Assembly: GCF_900102545.1 (NCBI RefSeq)
Contig: NZ_FNBN01000003.1
Location: forward strand, 797,461 to 861,460
Direction: 5' to 3'
DNA: 64,000 nucleotides
DNA from: Chitinophaga filiformis
GTDB taxonomy: Bacteria; Bacteroidota; Bacteroidia; Chitinophagales; Chitinophagaceae
In this document: positions 37,144 through 46,241 of the stretch, one piece after another
Layout: each line of letters starts with the position of its first letter
Position numbering within the stretch: position 1 is the stretch's first letter
The notes under the pieces: model-generated
The model's input: the letters and a program-made list of their open reading frames with translations, nothing else
Database searches by the model: none
Told to the model about the DNA's origin: nothing
Position numbers and translations under genes: made by a program

Positions 37144-37893
37144 TCAGAATATCATTGATAATCCCAACCCATATTCCCTTCCATTATAAAATGGCATAAC
37201 CATACCATTTAGGTCATCTTTATCTTTAAAAAAAGTTTTTTTAACAAATGGATGTACCCAATAAGCGATTTTGGTACTTAAGATCCCTATCCCTGCACCG
37301 GTGGCAACATCGGTAAGCCAATGCTTTTCATTGGTCATTCTTAAAAGCCCTGTACCTGTAGCGACCACATAGCCTGTGATACCGTACCAAAACGATACAT
37401 CTTTATATTCCTGATATAAAAATTCAGCTCCCAAAAAAGCGTTAGCAGTGTGTCCAGAAGGGAATGACCTGGTGTTCGACCCGTCTGGTCTCTCTACATT
37501 TGAAGTATTTTTAATGATGCTAATTGAGGACCCCATAATGATGTAGGCCGTTGCCATCAGGATGGTTCTGTCTTTAAAATTATTCTTTCCATGGATACCG
37601 AACGCATTTAAGGCATATACAGATAGGGACGGCGCGTATTGAGTAAAATTGTCAATTTTAACTTTTCTAAAATGTTGCGCTCTCAACTCCATTCTTATAC
37701 TGGTATTAACATCTTTCAAAGCAGGGCTTGCAAGGCCAATAACGCCATATCCGATCAAAACAGTTGGAATGATGAGCGATCTGTATTTGAGTCGGACGTC
37801 GCCTTTGTGATCTGTTGAGTCAATTAAAGCGTTCTGTCCATTAACCCTTAAGGCGGAAAGGAATAGGAAAAGGACAATTATTATCTTACTCAT
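37144..37893 (-). CDS. PAP2-family membrane/periplasmic phosphatase
   Basis: The 249-residue protein has a signal peptide and the three PAP2 phosphatase motifs: KNTSNVERPDG, RSFPSGHTAN and RMTNEKHWLTDV, giving the catalytic His-Asp. Several membrane helices surround them. Substrates of the family are lipid phosphates or undecaprenyl diphosphate. It is monocistronic on the - strand. Confidence 0.92.
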   Translation of the reverse strand: MSKIIIVLFLFLSALRVNGQNALIDSTDHKGDVRLKYRSLIIPTVLIGYGVIGLASPALKDVNTSIRMELRAQHFRKVKIDNFTQYAPSLSVYALNAFGIHGKNNFKDRTILMATAYIIMGSSISIIKNTSNVERPDGSNTRSFPSGHTANAFLGAEFLYQEYKDVSFWYGITGYVVATGTGLLRMTNEKHWLTDVATGAGIGILSTKIAYWVHPFVKKTFFKDKDDLNGMVMPFYNGREYGLGLSMIF

Positions 37894-38026
37894 TTTTTAC
37901 CTAATTACGCATAGCATACTGTGTCGCTAAGCATTATGATATTGCTTAACGTGCTCTAATTATTGAGTGAGCGAAGTTTCGATCAGGCAGATGACCTGTG
38001 ACCTTTACTCCGCTCACTAAACCTGG

Positions 38027-38848
38027 TTATTTGATCGTATAGCTTTTAGTAGCTACTTCTGCCAGCCTGAAGTATCCCAAAGCGTAATTTTTGCTATTGG
38101 TCTGATTGACAATATTTCCGCGAACGGCACTTGGTATAGTAGGGAAAGGATTACCATCATTACCCGAAGCCACTATCAATTTGAACATGTAGTTGTAATA
38201 GTTTTTCGAAATCCCGTACAGTTTAATGTCTACCTGGTCCCCTGTCTTTAATTTTTCATGCGAATACGATTCCTGATTTAAATTACCGTTGGTGTGTTCA
38301 TCGTCTTCAACTTCCAGTTCGGGAAACACTGAATGAGGCTGGGTAATGCTGTTCAGATAAGAATTATTCTGATTGGCATCATCCTGATAGTAAAATGTTA
38401 TCTCGATCTCATCACCGGCCTCGCCTCCCTTGTTATTCTGATCAATGTTATCCTCGATCTTAGAGACTGGGGTAAAGGTTTCTGAGGCGGTGTAGGTTTC
38501 TCCGTTCAAAACGATCTTTAAGTTATAGGTCTGGCCGATAACAGGAACAAAATTGCTGCAGATGTATTGCCCTGTTCCGGGCGTTTCTACAAAGTTAAAA
38601 ACAGTATTTTCCGCGTTGGTTACCGTAATCACTGCTCCCGAAACACCCGGGAATTCGGAACTGTAATAACCAGTTGTTGTCGACAATACGATCTTCTGTT
38701 CATTGCCCGCGGTATTTTTTACCCAGTCAATAGAGGCATCCACAACCAGTCTTGGCGCTGCTGTTTTAAGATCCGTAGTAATAACCTTCTCGCATCCTGT
38801 TACAAGCAATGCTACAAATGGTACGAGCATTATTTTAAGTAGTTTCAT
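38027..38848 (-). CDS. DUF4249 outer-membrane lipoprotein
   Basis: The start chosen at 38848 gives a lipoprotein signal, MKLLKIMLVPFVALLVTGC, with the lipobox LVTGC. The upstream in-frame extension overlaps the TonB receptor gene and is rejected. The product has DUF4249 features: DLKTAAPRLVVDASIDW, GQTYNLKIVLNGETYTASETFTPV and the final beta-rich domain ending YALGYFRLAEVATKSYTI. The family is usually encoded right after a TonB-dependent receptor, as here, and is thought to be a surface partner in ligand capture. Confidence 0.87.
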   Translation of the reverse strand: MKLLKIMLVPFVALLVTGCEKVITTDLKTAAPRLVVDASIDWVKNTAGNEQKIVLSTTTGYYSSEFPGVSGAVITVTNAENTVFNFVETPGTGQYICSNFVPVIGQTYNLKIVLNGETYTASETFTPVSKIEDNIDQNNKGGEAGDEIEITFYYQDDANQNNSYLNSITQPHSVFPELEVEDDEHTNGNLNQESYSHEKLKTGDQVDIKLYGISKNYYNYMFKLIVASGNDGNPFPTIPSAVRGNIVNQTNSKNYALGYFRLAEVATKSYTIK

Positions 38849-38877
38849 GTGTATCGTTTTAAAGTTGGACGGTTGTT

Positions 38878-41253
38878 TTAAAGTTTCACGTTGTAAGCTA
38901 CGCTTGGAACAATGCCGAAAATGGATATTCTTCTTGTCTCGCTTCTTCCTGTTTCTTCTTTCTGTCTGAAAGAGTAGGATGCCGCGTTGTTCCTGTTGTA
39001 AAGATTGTAGATGCTGAAATTCCACTCTCCCTGCCACCCTGTTTTCTTGTTGGGTTTAGGTGTGTAGGTCGCAGAGACGTCTAAACGGTGGTAAGCAGAT
39101 AAAGAATTCTCATTTCTTGCGCCGTAACTCGCAACAGTAACACCCTGGTATAGATATTTTCCATTGGGGAATGTCGCTGCTTTTCCTGTTTGAAAATTGA
39201 GAATAGCTCCAAAAGACCATTTCGGACTTACTGAATAAGCGCCTGTAACAGATAGATTATGCAATTTGTCATAATTCGCCCTGTACCATTCTCCGTTGTT
39301 GATGCCCGGCTCATCTGCATTTCTGCCCGGTGTTCTTTGTTGCGCTTTAGAAAGTGTATAGGAAACCCAGCCGGTCAGCTTACCTGTATTTTTTTTCAAC
39401 ATCAGTTCCAGGCCATAAGCCCTTGCTTCGCCATTCAAAAGCACTCTTTCTATAGCATCGATCCCTAACAGATCTGCGCCGTCGATATAATCTGCCTTAT
39501 TCTTTATCTTTTTATAGAATGTTTCAGCTTCCAGAGAATACCTGTCGTCTTTGAAATTGTGGAAGTAGCCCAGTGCTACCTGGTCCAGGATTTCTGGTTT
39601 AAGGTATTTGTCAGATGGGGCCCATATATCAAGCGGGCTTGCAGATGCGGTATTAGAGATCAAATGAACATACTGGCTCATTCTATTGTAGCTCGCCTTT
39701 ATAGAATTATCATTGTTTAGCGAGTAAGCAATGGCGAACCTTGGTTCCAGGTTGCCGAAGCTGGCTATTTTTTTATTTTTCTTATAGTTGATCGTTCCGG
39801 TTGGATCAGCCTCTTCATAAATATGAAAATCCTTATTGTAAATGACCGGCTGATCATTGGCATAGGTATAGACTTCCTGCGCGCCTACTCTTTGGAAGTT
39901 GCTGTAGCGGAGTCCATAATTCACAGATAATTTATCGCTGAGGCGTTGGTCGGCACTGATATATGCTGCATTTTCATAAGCGTACTTTTTGGCTAACTGG
40001 TCCGGATTGATTGCTGAACTCACTCCATACGGCTTGATCGTTCCGGGATTGAAATCGTAATAAATTGCGTTAATACCGTAGTTTAAAGTGAGGTTATTCG
40101 AAGCATAATGTTTGAAATCATATTTGAAATTGTAATTTTTTACCTCTGCTTTCCAGTCCATACCGATGGTCTTGATCTTGATCTGGTAGTCATAGTCACT
40201 GTAAATTGCAGATGCATTGGAGAATATCTTATTGGAGAATATATGGTTCCATCTGAGATTGAAAAGTCTGTTACCATAGGTGTTGATAAAACTGTTATTG
40301 AAATTCAGGTTGTCAGTGCCAAAGTATCCTGAAACAAATACGTTGTTCTTATCATTGAATTTGTAATTGAACTTGGTGTTCAGATCGTAGAAATAGGCTG
40401 AATTGGGTTCATTGGCCAATTTTAAAAAAAGATGGGCATACGATCCTCTTCCCGCGACAACGAAAGAGCTTTTACCCTTAGCGATAGGACCCTCAACAAG
40501 CAATCGGCTGGAAACTAATCCGATCCCGCCGTTAACATGGAACTTCTGGTTGTTTCCTTCTTTTTGATAAATATCCAGTACCGATGATATACGTCCTCCG
40601 AAATTAGCGGGTATGCCGCCCTTGTATAGTTTCAGGTCTTTGATCACATCTGCGTTGAAGACAGAAAAGAAACCGAATAGATGCGAGGTATTATAAACAA
40701 CGGCTTCATCAAGCAATACCAGGTTTCCATCAACAGATCCTCCCCTTACGTTAAATCCCGTCGCACCTTCCTGGGCATTGGTTACCCCGGGAAGCTGTAA
40801 GATCGACTTCAGGACATCTACCTCACCCAAAACGGCCGGCATCTTTTTGATGGTGGCGATCGATAGTTTATTGGTACTCATTTCAGGTTTGCGGATGTTC
40901 GCTTGCGGCGTATTGGCTTTAATTAAAACTTCATCCAGCGTCTTACTGTTTTCCGTCATCCCGAAGTTCCGTTTTGTGTTTTCGGTCAGCGTGATACTTT
41001 CCTCCAGGCGATCGTAACCCACATAGCTTATGATAATGGTGTAAGTTCCTTTAGGCAATGTTGTGGAATAAAATCCGTAGGAATTGGTCGTAATACCTAC
41101 TTTCGCTTCCGGAATGTAAATGCTTACGCCAATGAGTGTTTCGGTATTGGACTTGTTAGTGATCGTGCCGCTGAGGGTGACTTTTTCCTGTGAATAGGCA
41201 TGGAATACCGAGGCAAAAAGGAATACCAGTATGAATAGGATTCTGCTTTTCAT
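38878..41253 (-). CDS. TonB-dependent receptor with carboxypeptidase-like regulatory domain
   Basis: The 791-residue protein has a signal peptide (MKSRILFILVFLFASVFHAYS). A CarboxypepD_reg-like domain follows (VTLSGTITNKSNTETLIGVS), then a plug domain (KMPAVLGEVDVLKSILQLPG, FNVRGGSVDGNLVLLDEAVV) and a 22-strand barrel ending in an aromatic/hydrophobic last strand (FGIVPSVAYNVKL). It lacks the SusC-specific motif of polysaccharide importers, and its partner is DUF4249 rather than SusD, so it more likely takes up a small ligand. The divergent LytS/LytTR pair may control it. Confidence 0.93.
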   Translation of the reverse strand: MKSRILFILVFLFASVFHAYSQEKVTLSGTITNKSNTETLIGVSIYIPEAKVGITTNSYGFYSTTLPKGTYTIIISYVGYDRLEESITLTENTKRNFGMTENSKTLDEVLIKANTPQANIRKPEMSTNKLSIATIKKMPAVLGEVDVLKSILQLPGVTNAQEGATGFNVRGGSVDGNLVLLDEAVVYNTSHLFGFFSVFNADVIKDLKLYKGGIPANFGGRISSVLDIYQKEGNNQKFHVNGGIGLVSSRLLVEGPIAKGKSSFVVAGRGSYAHLFLKLANEPNSAYFYDLNTKFNYKFNDKNNVFVSGYFGTDNLNFNNSFINTYGNRLFNLRWNHIFSNKIFSNASAIYSDYDYQIKIKTIGMDWKAEVKNYNFKYDFKHYASNNLTLNYGINAIYYDFNPGTIKPYGVSSAINPDQLAKKYAYENAAYISADQRLSDKLSVNYGLRYSNFQRVGAQEVYTYANDQPVIYNKDFHIYEEADPTGTINYKKNKKIASFGNLEPRFAIAYSLNNDNSIKASYNRMSQYVHLISNTASASPLDIWAPSDKYLKPEILDQVALGYFHNFKDDRYSLEAETFYKKIKNKADYIDGADLLGIDAIERVLLNGEARAYGLELMLKKNTGKLTGWVSYTLSKAQQRTPGRNADEPGINNGEWYRANYDKLHNLSVTGAYSVSPKWSFGAILNFQTGKAATFPNGKYLYQGVTVASYGARNENSLSAYHRLDVSATYTPKPNKKTGWQGEWNFSIYNLYNRNNAASYSFRQKEETGRSETRRISIFGIVPSVAYNVKL

Positions 41254-41651
41254 TTATAAAAGTTTAGAATTAAATGCTATATTTTCAGCTAAACTATATT
41301 TTTACAGAACCCGCAATTTTTATATATACGAAACGTATTTCTTAATATAGAAAAGCAGCTTTTACGTATAGTAAAATAAATACGACTTAAGATTTCAGCA
41401 AAGAAGCGATACAGAAGGCCCTCTATAGTAATAGCATGCTTCAGATCGTGTTGCAGCAAGTCTAAAGGTCAGGAGAACTGCCGGCCCGGTATATAAACAC
41501 GCAAGGGATGATGAGCTGCAGGTCATTATTCAAACCCCCAAAGGCAGTATACCACCTGTAAACCTTATTTTGGTATATTATTAATGGGCTTTCGTATAGT
41601 AAGTTTTTTTATTTCTGCTGTATCACTTGATTTTGCCCTAAATTTAGCCTT
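41254..41651. promoter_or_regulatory. Divergent control region between TonB receptor and LytS/LytTR genes
   Basis: About 400 bases, AT-rich. CGTATAGTAA occurs twice, at 41365-41374 and 41593-41602. The related ACGTATTTC lies at about 41333-41341. LytTR regulators bind short direct repeats, so these are candidate sites linking the regulator to the receptor. No ORF is supported. Confidence 0.4.
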
Positions 41652-42698
41652 ATGTATAAACCTATACACAAAAAAACGATGGATGCCAATTGGATGCTTC
41701 AGTTAGTTATTTCAGAAAAATACCGGTTTCAAAGGCATCTGTTGCTGATCGCCTTTTGTATTTTGGTTTTGTATTATAGTCCGGCAGACTATGTAGAACC
41801 TTTCGAAACCTACAATCGACTGGTTATTTTTTTCGAAATAATTCTGTTGGCCTACGGTAATATGTATTTTTTCGTTCCTAAATTCCTTTTTAGAAACAAA
41901 TACCTGAGCTATGGCCTCTTCTTGCTTTCAGGCATGGTCCTTTCGTATTACGCTCACGAAGTTTTTGCTGATTCGTTTGAACGGGATCTATTGCCTAACG
42001 AGGATGATGACATTAACTTTTTTACCTTTTCCTTTATGACATTAGTGCTTATTGTAGCCTCAGCCGCAGTTAAGTTTTTTCAGCGGTGGATATCTGATGC
42101 ACGGCTGATCCATGATCTGGAACTGGCAAATGCCAATGGTGAACTGGAACAGCTCAAGAATCAAATCAATCCACACTTTCTTTTTAACATGCTTAATAAT
42201 GCTAACGTACTAATCGAAGATGATCCTAAAAAAGCGTCTCAGGTATTGGTGAAACTAAGTGACCTCCTTCGTTATCAGCTTTATGACAGCTCCAGAGAAA
42301 AGGTTCTACTCACTTCAGAGATCCATTTCTTAGAAGACTTTCTGAACCTGGAAAAGGTCAGAAGGGATAATTTCAATTTTTTAATATCAAAGGAAGGCGA
42401 ATTGAGCGGTGTTCAGGTTCCTCCCTTATTATTTATTTCATTTGTCGAAAATGCTGTAAAGCATAATAACGACGCTGCGAAATTATCCTACCTGAATTTG
42501 TATTTTGATGTATGTGATGATGAACTTTTTTTCAAATGCGTAAACTCGAAACCAGCGTTGAAAGCAGTAAGTAAATCTGGAGGATTGGGTCTGGCCAATA
42601 TTAAACGACGATTAGAACTGCTGTTCCCATCTTCGCATGATTTGATAATAGAAGACAATTTGGAAACGTACTGTGTCACCTTAACTTTAAAACTATAA
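41652..42698 (+). CDS. LytS/YehU-type sensor histidine kinase
   Basis: The 348-residue kinase has four membrane helices in the first 150 residues. The His_kinase motif is NQINPHFLFNMLNNANVLI, then FVENAVKHN and GGLGLANIKRRLELL follow. The start may be 27 bases downstream (MDANWML). The stop and the next gene's start are one base apart. It is divergent from the TonB receptor gene. Confidence 0.93.
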   Translation: MYKPIHKKTMDANWMLQLVISEKYRFQRHLLLIAFCILVLYYSPADYVEPFETYNRLVIFFEIILLAYGNMYFFVPKFLFRNKYLSYGLFLLSGMVLSYYAHEVFADSFERDLLPNEDDDINFFTFSFMTLVLIVASAAVKFFQRWISDARLIHDLELANANGELEQLKNQINPHFLFNMLNNANVLIEDDPKKASQVLVKLSDLLRYQLYDSSREKVLLTSEIHFLEDFLNLEKVRRDNFNFLISKEGELSGVQVPPLLFISFVENAVKHNNDAAKLSYLNLYFDVCDDELFFKCVNSKPALKAVSKSGGLGLANIKRRLELLFPSSHDLIIEDNLETYCVTLTLKL

Positions 42699-42699
42699 A

Positions 42700-43422
42700 A
42701 TGAACTGCATAATAGTAGATGATGAGCCATTGGCAAGAAAGGCGATCGAAAAACTGGTTCATCAGACAGAAAATCTGGAAGTTATCGCATCATTTAACGG
42801 CGCAGAAGCTACTAAAGCTTTTCTGGCAACAAATGCCGTAGACCTGGTGTTTCTGGACATTCAAATGCCGGGAGTGAATGGGATAGAATTTGCAAGAACC
42901 ATTCCCAAAAACACCTTAGTGGTGTTTACCACAGCTTATCACGAATTTGCTGCTGAGAGCTATGACGTCGATGCTATTGACTACCTGATCAAACCAGTAA
43001 AGCTGGAGCGCTTTCAGAAGGCGGTCGAAAAAGCAAACACGTATTGTAAATTATTCCGTACTGATCATGCCAGCAGTAATATAGAAAACATAACTACTGA
43101 TTATATTTTTGTAAGATCAGAACGCAGAATATTCAAAATACATTTCAGCGATATACTTTATATTGAAGGCTTGAAAGATTATGTGATCATTTACTTAGGG
43201 AATCAAAAAGTGATCACGCTTATGAATATTAAAACTATTCATGAATTGCTTCCAAAAAGTTTTTTTGTTAGGGTCAGCAAATCGTATATCATTAACGTAA
43301 ACAACATAGATTCTGTAGATAATAATACAGTTTACATAGGGAAGAACGAAATTCCGATCGGTAATATTTACCGGGATTACTTCTTTAATGAATTTGTAAC
43401 GAGGAAAATTTTAAGTAAGTGA
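42700..43422 (+). CDS. LytTR-family response regulator
   Basis: The receiver domain (1-120) has VDDEP, phospho-acceptor D53 in FLDIQMPGVNG, TTAYHEFA and YLIKPVKLERF. The LytTR domain (about 140-238) has YIEGLKDYVIIY and FFVRVSKSYIINVNNI. The sequence is clearly related to the regulator at 9434, so the window has two paralogous systems with different neighbours. Confidence 0.94.
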   Translation: MNCIIVDDEPLARKAIEKLVHQTENLEVIASFNGAEATKAFLATNAVDLVFLDIQMPGVNGIEFARTIPKNTLVVFTTAYHEFAAESYDVDAIDYLIKPVKLERFQKAVEKANTYCKLFRTDHASSNIENITTDYIFVRSERRIFKIHFSDILYIEGLKDYVIIYLGNQKVITLMNIKTIHELLPKSFFVRVSKSYIINVNNIDSVDNNTVYIGKNEIPIGNIYRDYFFNEFVTRKILSK

Positions 43423-43537
43423 TAAATTTATAAAGAAGTATGTTGGTGGGAAAGATAGCGACCAGGACAAGGAAGTATCCTGGAGAGCGCTGACTGACCT
43501 GCACGCGTTTATAGACATCGGACTAATAAATGAGCAG

Positions 43538-43570
43538 AGACATCCCGACAAAAGTTTGGATGTCTTTTTT
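43538..43570 (+). terminator. Rho-independent terminator of the LytS/LytTR operon
   Basis: AGACATCC/GGATGTCT around a 12-base loop is followed by a T6 run on the + strand. Confidence 0.8.
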
Positions 43571-43607
43571 ATATCTTATTCTTTACGTAGCCTCGCAGAA
43601 AATAAGG

Positions 43608-43631
43608 CGCCGGAGAGACTAATCTCCGGCG
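43608..43631. terminator. Terminator hairpin (CGCCGGAGA family)
   Basis: CGCCGGAGA and TCTCCGGCG pair over a 6-base loop, then GTTTGTTATT follows. It lies 45 bases from the 3' end of the EthD-like gene (-). The core equals those at 10558 and 27551. Confidence 0.7.
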
Positions 43632-43675
43632 TTTGTTATTAAATGTCGCTGACGGATTTATTATTCTACTCACTA

Positions 43676-44026
43676 TTATGATGTCATTGCATCGACTACA
43701 ATTTTTTCGTTGCAGACCAGGCTTATTACCTCATTTAACTTGAAGAAATTACTTTCGTCCGGATGTACCTTCAGTTTGTAATTTTCGCTGGAAAAAAATG
43801 CAGTGAAATCTTCCATTGAAGAGAAATAGATATCGGTAATAGCATCGTATTGAGGCGCCGGAAATCCTTCTATTTCGGTCGGGTGGGAGACTACATATTT
43901 TTTAACGTACTTTTGAGATTCAGGAATGGACATAAATAACGGCGCATGATGCTGACGATGATAGCGAGTGAATTCTTCTCTGCTCATCCCGTCATTCCGG
44001 TGAATTAGAAATGTGAATTTCAGCAT
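43676..44026 (-). CDS. EthD-domain protein
   Basis: The start at 44026 gives MLKFTFLIHRNDGMSREEFTRYHRQHHAPL, a typical EthD-family opening with the conserved H-x-x-x-H-x-P (only part is quoted here as YHRQHHAPLF). The rest, YDAITDIYFSSMEDFTAFF, fits the ferredoxin-like dimeric fold of about 110 residues. The catalytic role is unknown. It is divergent from an HxlR regulator, its probable controller. Confidence 0.87.
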   Translation of the reverse strand: MLKFTFLIHRNDGMSREEFTRYHRQHHAPLFMSIPESQKYVKKYVVSHPTEIEGFPAPQYDAITDIYFSSMEDFTAFFSSENYKLKVHPDESNFFKLNEVISLVCNEKIVVDAMTS

Positions 44027-44072
44027 GTTTTTTATTTTATATGCAAAGCTATTTTTAAGCTGACCAACAGTC

Positions 44073-44099
44073 AATACCGGACAATTTTATGCGGGTATT
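44073..44099. promoter_or_regulatory. Candidate HxlR operator
   Basis: AATACC and GGTATT, with adjoining GG and CG, form an imperfect inverted repeat in the 109-base region between the EthD and HxlR genes. The location suits a regulator acting on both promoters. Confidence 0.4.
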
Positions 44100-44135
44100 T
44101 TTACTAACGCCTCTTTCAACTAATTTTATAACTTC

Positions 44136-44507
44136 ATGTATAAGAAGAAAACACCGATTCAAATAAATTGTGGTCTACATTTCTTTAAAGAATTATTGAA
44201 TGGAAAATGGAAGTTGATGCTTATTTATTATGTTTCCCAGGGATTTCACCGGCCTAGTGAATTACAACAAAAGATACAAAATGGTGATCGCAGGGTGTTG
44301 GATAAACAGTTAGGAGAACTGGTGAATCATGGTTTTCTCGAAAAACAGGTGTACAATACAAAGGTGCCTAAAGTTGAATATAAGTTGACTCAATTAGGTA
44401 GTGACTTAGTTCCGCTTATTATAGATATGGAGAAATGGGGAGAGGAGCACAGAGAGGATCTTGAAAAAGGATTGAAGAATGATCCTAAGTTCATGGATGT
44501 CTTATAA
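44136..44507 (+). CDS. HxlR-family transcriptional regulator
   Basis: The 123-residue protein has the winged-helix of HxlR/DUF24: LLNGKWKLMLIYYVSQG, RPSELQQKIQNGDRRVLDKQL, ELVNHGFLEKQVYNTKVPKV and EYKLTQLGSDLVPLI. Unusually for the family it lacks the N-terminal redox Cys motif common in HypR-like members, but has C13 (QINCGLHFF). It likely regulates the divergent EthD gene. Confidence 0.9.
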   Translation: MYKKKTPIQINCGLHFFKELLNGKWKLMLIYYVSQGFHRPSELQQKIQNGDRRVLDKQLGELVNHGFLEKQVYNTKVPKVEYKLTQLGSDLVPLIIDMEKWGEEHREDLEKGLKNDPKFMDVL

Positions 44508-44579
44508 AAGATGCTTTAGGTATTGTCAATAGCTTCGATTTGCTCTGACAGTTCGTTACCATTTCGTCTAAACAATAGC

Positions 44580-44645
44580 TGATGCCAAGGGCATGAGCGT
44601 ATCTGACATTGAGGAGCAGATCAAAGATGTCTACAAATTTGATGT
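44580..44645 (+). pseudogene. IS256-family transposase remnant
   Basis: A short open stretch reads AKGMSVSDIEEQIKDVYKFD, the well-conserved N-terminal part of IS256-type transposases. Coding sense is lost on both sides, so this is a fossil of an old insertion. Confidence 0.7.
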
Positions 44646-44662
44646 ATCCGAATTAATTAGCC

Positions 44663-44935
44663 TTGGATCAGAACTATCGACAGTTAATAGAATTTCTACT
44701 CCCACAGGGACTTTTGGAGTATTTCGACCTTATTAAAACGACTCAATCGCCCAATGGGCTTCATATTTACCTGGAAGAGAAGGATGAGCTTCCTTCCGAA
44801 TATAATGACCGTAAGCTTCATTCAAAAGGCGCACGTCAGTTGTCACTAAGGCTAGGTGAAATATTCCGGCTGAGTAAGACCAGGCAGGAAGCCTTTAAAA
44901 AGTTAGCACTCTGGCATGCAGACGTAGAAGAATGA
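44663..44935 (+). pseudogene. ISAon1-type transposase with large internal deletion
   Basis: The 90-residue frame starts like the ISAon1 N-terminal protein (MDQNYRQLIEFLLPQGLLEY, IYLEEKDELPSEY, LHSKG). It then jumps to a piece that belongs near the transposase C-terminus (LSLRLGEIFRLSKTRQEAFK, KLALWHADVEE). The middle with the DDE residues is missing. It meets an oppositely oriented C-terminal fragment at 44949. Confidence 0.75.
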
Positions 44936-44948
44936 GGGCTAGCCTCGT

Positions 44949-45137
44949 TTAAAACGGATCAAGTTGAAAACTTGGGGGATTGCCATCAACATATAATTTA
45001 ACAAGCCTAAAAAGAAAAAAGTTTACGTCCCTCACGCTTCTCATAGCATTTCTAATTGATTTTACCTTAGCATTAAATGATTCAGCAGCCGCATTGGTAG
45101 CGCGCTGTTCTTCTTTGCTGCCCCATATTCTGAACAC
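44949..45137 (-). pseudogene. ISAon1-type transposase C-terminal fragment
   Basis: The 62-residue frame has SKEEQRATNAAAESFNAKVK and VRDVNFFLFRLVKLYVDG, the end of an ISAon1-type transposase. An internal deletion has joined SKEE to RATNAAAESF. The last residues NPPSFQLDP are encoded by the inverted repeat at 44955. It is the left end of the structure bounded by 44955 and 46354. Confidence 0.75.
44955..44978. repeat. Left 24-bp terminal inverted repeat of an IS shell
   Basis: The 24 bases, starting CGGATCAAGTTG and ending CTTGGGGG, are the exact reverse complement of 46331-46354. They are also the coding sequence for the end of the transposase fragment. Confidence 0.85.
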
Positions 45138-45298
45138 CCTGTTTCGCTCTATCTAAGAACCTCCAAACCGGGAAGTTTTATATCCCCCTCGCATCGCATT
45201 CCTGAACCGAATGGTTTGATAATTCGGAACTACCAGACACATCAAAATGATAGACTACACGAGACAAATAGTCTTTCCGCAGCGTTCTGATAGCTATC

Positions 45299-45348
45299 TG
45301 TCGGCCTACTGTCGGTTTACCATCGGCCTGGAATCGGCTTACTATTGG
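45299..45348. repeat. Short degenerate tandem repeat with TCGGCYTAC units
   Basis: Four or five units of 10-12 bases (GTCGGCCTACT, GTCGGTTTACC, ATCGGCCTGGA, ATCGGCTTACT) lie about 170-215 bases ahead of the gene at 45514. The role is unknown; part of the 45138-45513 stretch that has no accepted gene. Confidence 0.5.
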
Positions 45349-45513
45349 AGTAGTAAAATAATACCAAGAGGTTATTTAAAGGGTACCTATATATCGATTG
45401 GATATTGAAGTGACCTCTAAATACTATTGTGATGCCTGGTTGCATAACTATTTGTATATTAGTCGCACTAAGACAACAAGCTTTTGTATCTATAACCTCA
45501 AAAAACCTTTTTT

Positions 45514-46032
45514 ATGGCCATTGTTAAAGATAATATTCTCATGCAGCTTGTACGGGGGACCCTCGGCAAGCATTACATCATCTACGAACGGAATGGGCAG
45601 ATCATTATGGCGGTGAAACGCGGCCCTTCCAGGAAAAAGCCTACACAAAAACAGTTGGAAGCAAGGGAGAAGATGACCATTGCTTCGGCACGTGCGCAGG
45701 TTATGATGGCCGATCCGGAGATAAAGGCCTACTATCAGTCGCTGGCCGGGCCTGGTCAGAATGCCTACAATATGGCAGTGAAGGACGCTTACCGCAGTCC
45801 TGAAGTCCAGAATATCAGGATAGAAAAGGAGGAGGTAGTGGTGACTGCCAAAAATGAGTTCCGGGTAGCAGAAGTGGAGGTAAAGGTAATAGACGCTGAG
45901 GGTGTTATCATAGAAAGCGGTCAGGCTGTTTTGGGCAGGAATAGAGTCGATTGGTATTATAAAGCAACTGTGTTGCCTGCAGGCGGTAAAGTCATTATAA
46001 TAGCGGAAAATTACCGGGGTGTCAGACGGTGA
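45514..46032 (+). CDS. Conserved Bacteroidota hypothetical protein, apparent passenger of an IS shell
   Basis: The 172-residue protein has a basic N-terminal half (MAIVKDNILMQLVRGTLGKH, VKRGPSRKKPTQKQLEAREK) with helices around ADPEIKAYYQSLAGPGQNAY. The C-terminal half (about 98-172) is beta-rich (VVVTAKNEFRVAEVEVKVID, YKATVLPAGGKVIIIAENYR), perhaps an Ig-like module. The opening recalls small Bacteroidota proteins of unknown role. The gene is GC-richer than the neighbouring DnaE2 gene and lies wholly between the perfect inverted repeats 44955-44978 and 46331-46354. Confidence 0.75.
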   Translation: MAIVKDNILMQLVRGTLGKHYIIYERNGQIIMAVKRGPSRKKPTQKQLEAREKMTIASARAQVMMADPEIKAYYQSLAGPGQNAYNMAVKDAYRSPEVQNIRIEKEEVVVTAKNEFRVAEVEVKVIDAEGVIIESGQAVLGRNRVDWYYKATVLPAGGKVIIIAENYRGVRR

Positions 46033-46241
46033 AGGAGTTGCTGCTTACATAAAACCGTCTTCACTGTTTAGGAATAGCTTCCTGCTGGTTTAGGAGTTTT
46101 GTCTGCATATTCCTGCATATTCTTCAATTTGCCAGTACAGATTATTTTGACATGTATTGCTCCCACTTTAAAAGTAGGCAGGCGTAGCCGTGTCTTCTAT
46201 GTTGACTGCTGGTTGGTACGCACTTACTTTTTATTAACCAT

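Noticed and set aside
38849..39037. A longer N-terminus for the DUF4249 protein
   Set aside because: The extension overlaps the TonB receptor coding sequence and would bury the lipoprotein signal.
45299..45348. Possible CRISPR array
   Set aside because: Units are 10-12 bases, degenerate and contiguous, without spacers; no cas genes are present.
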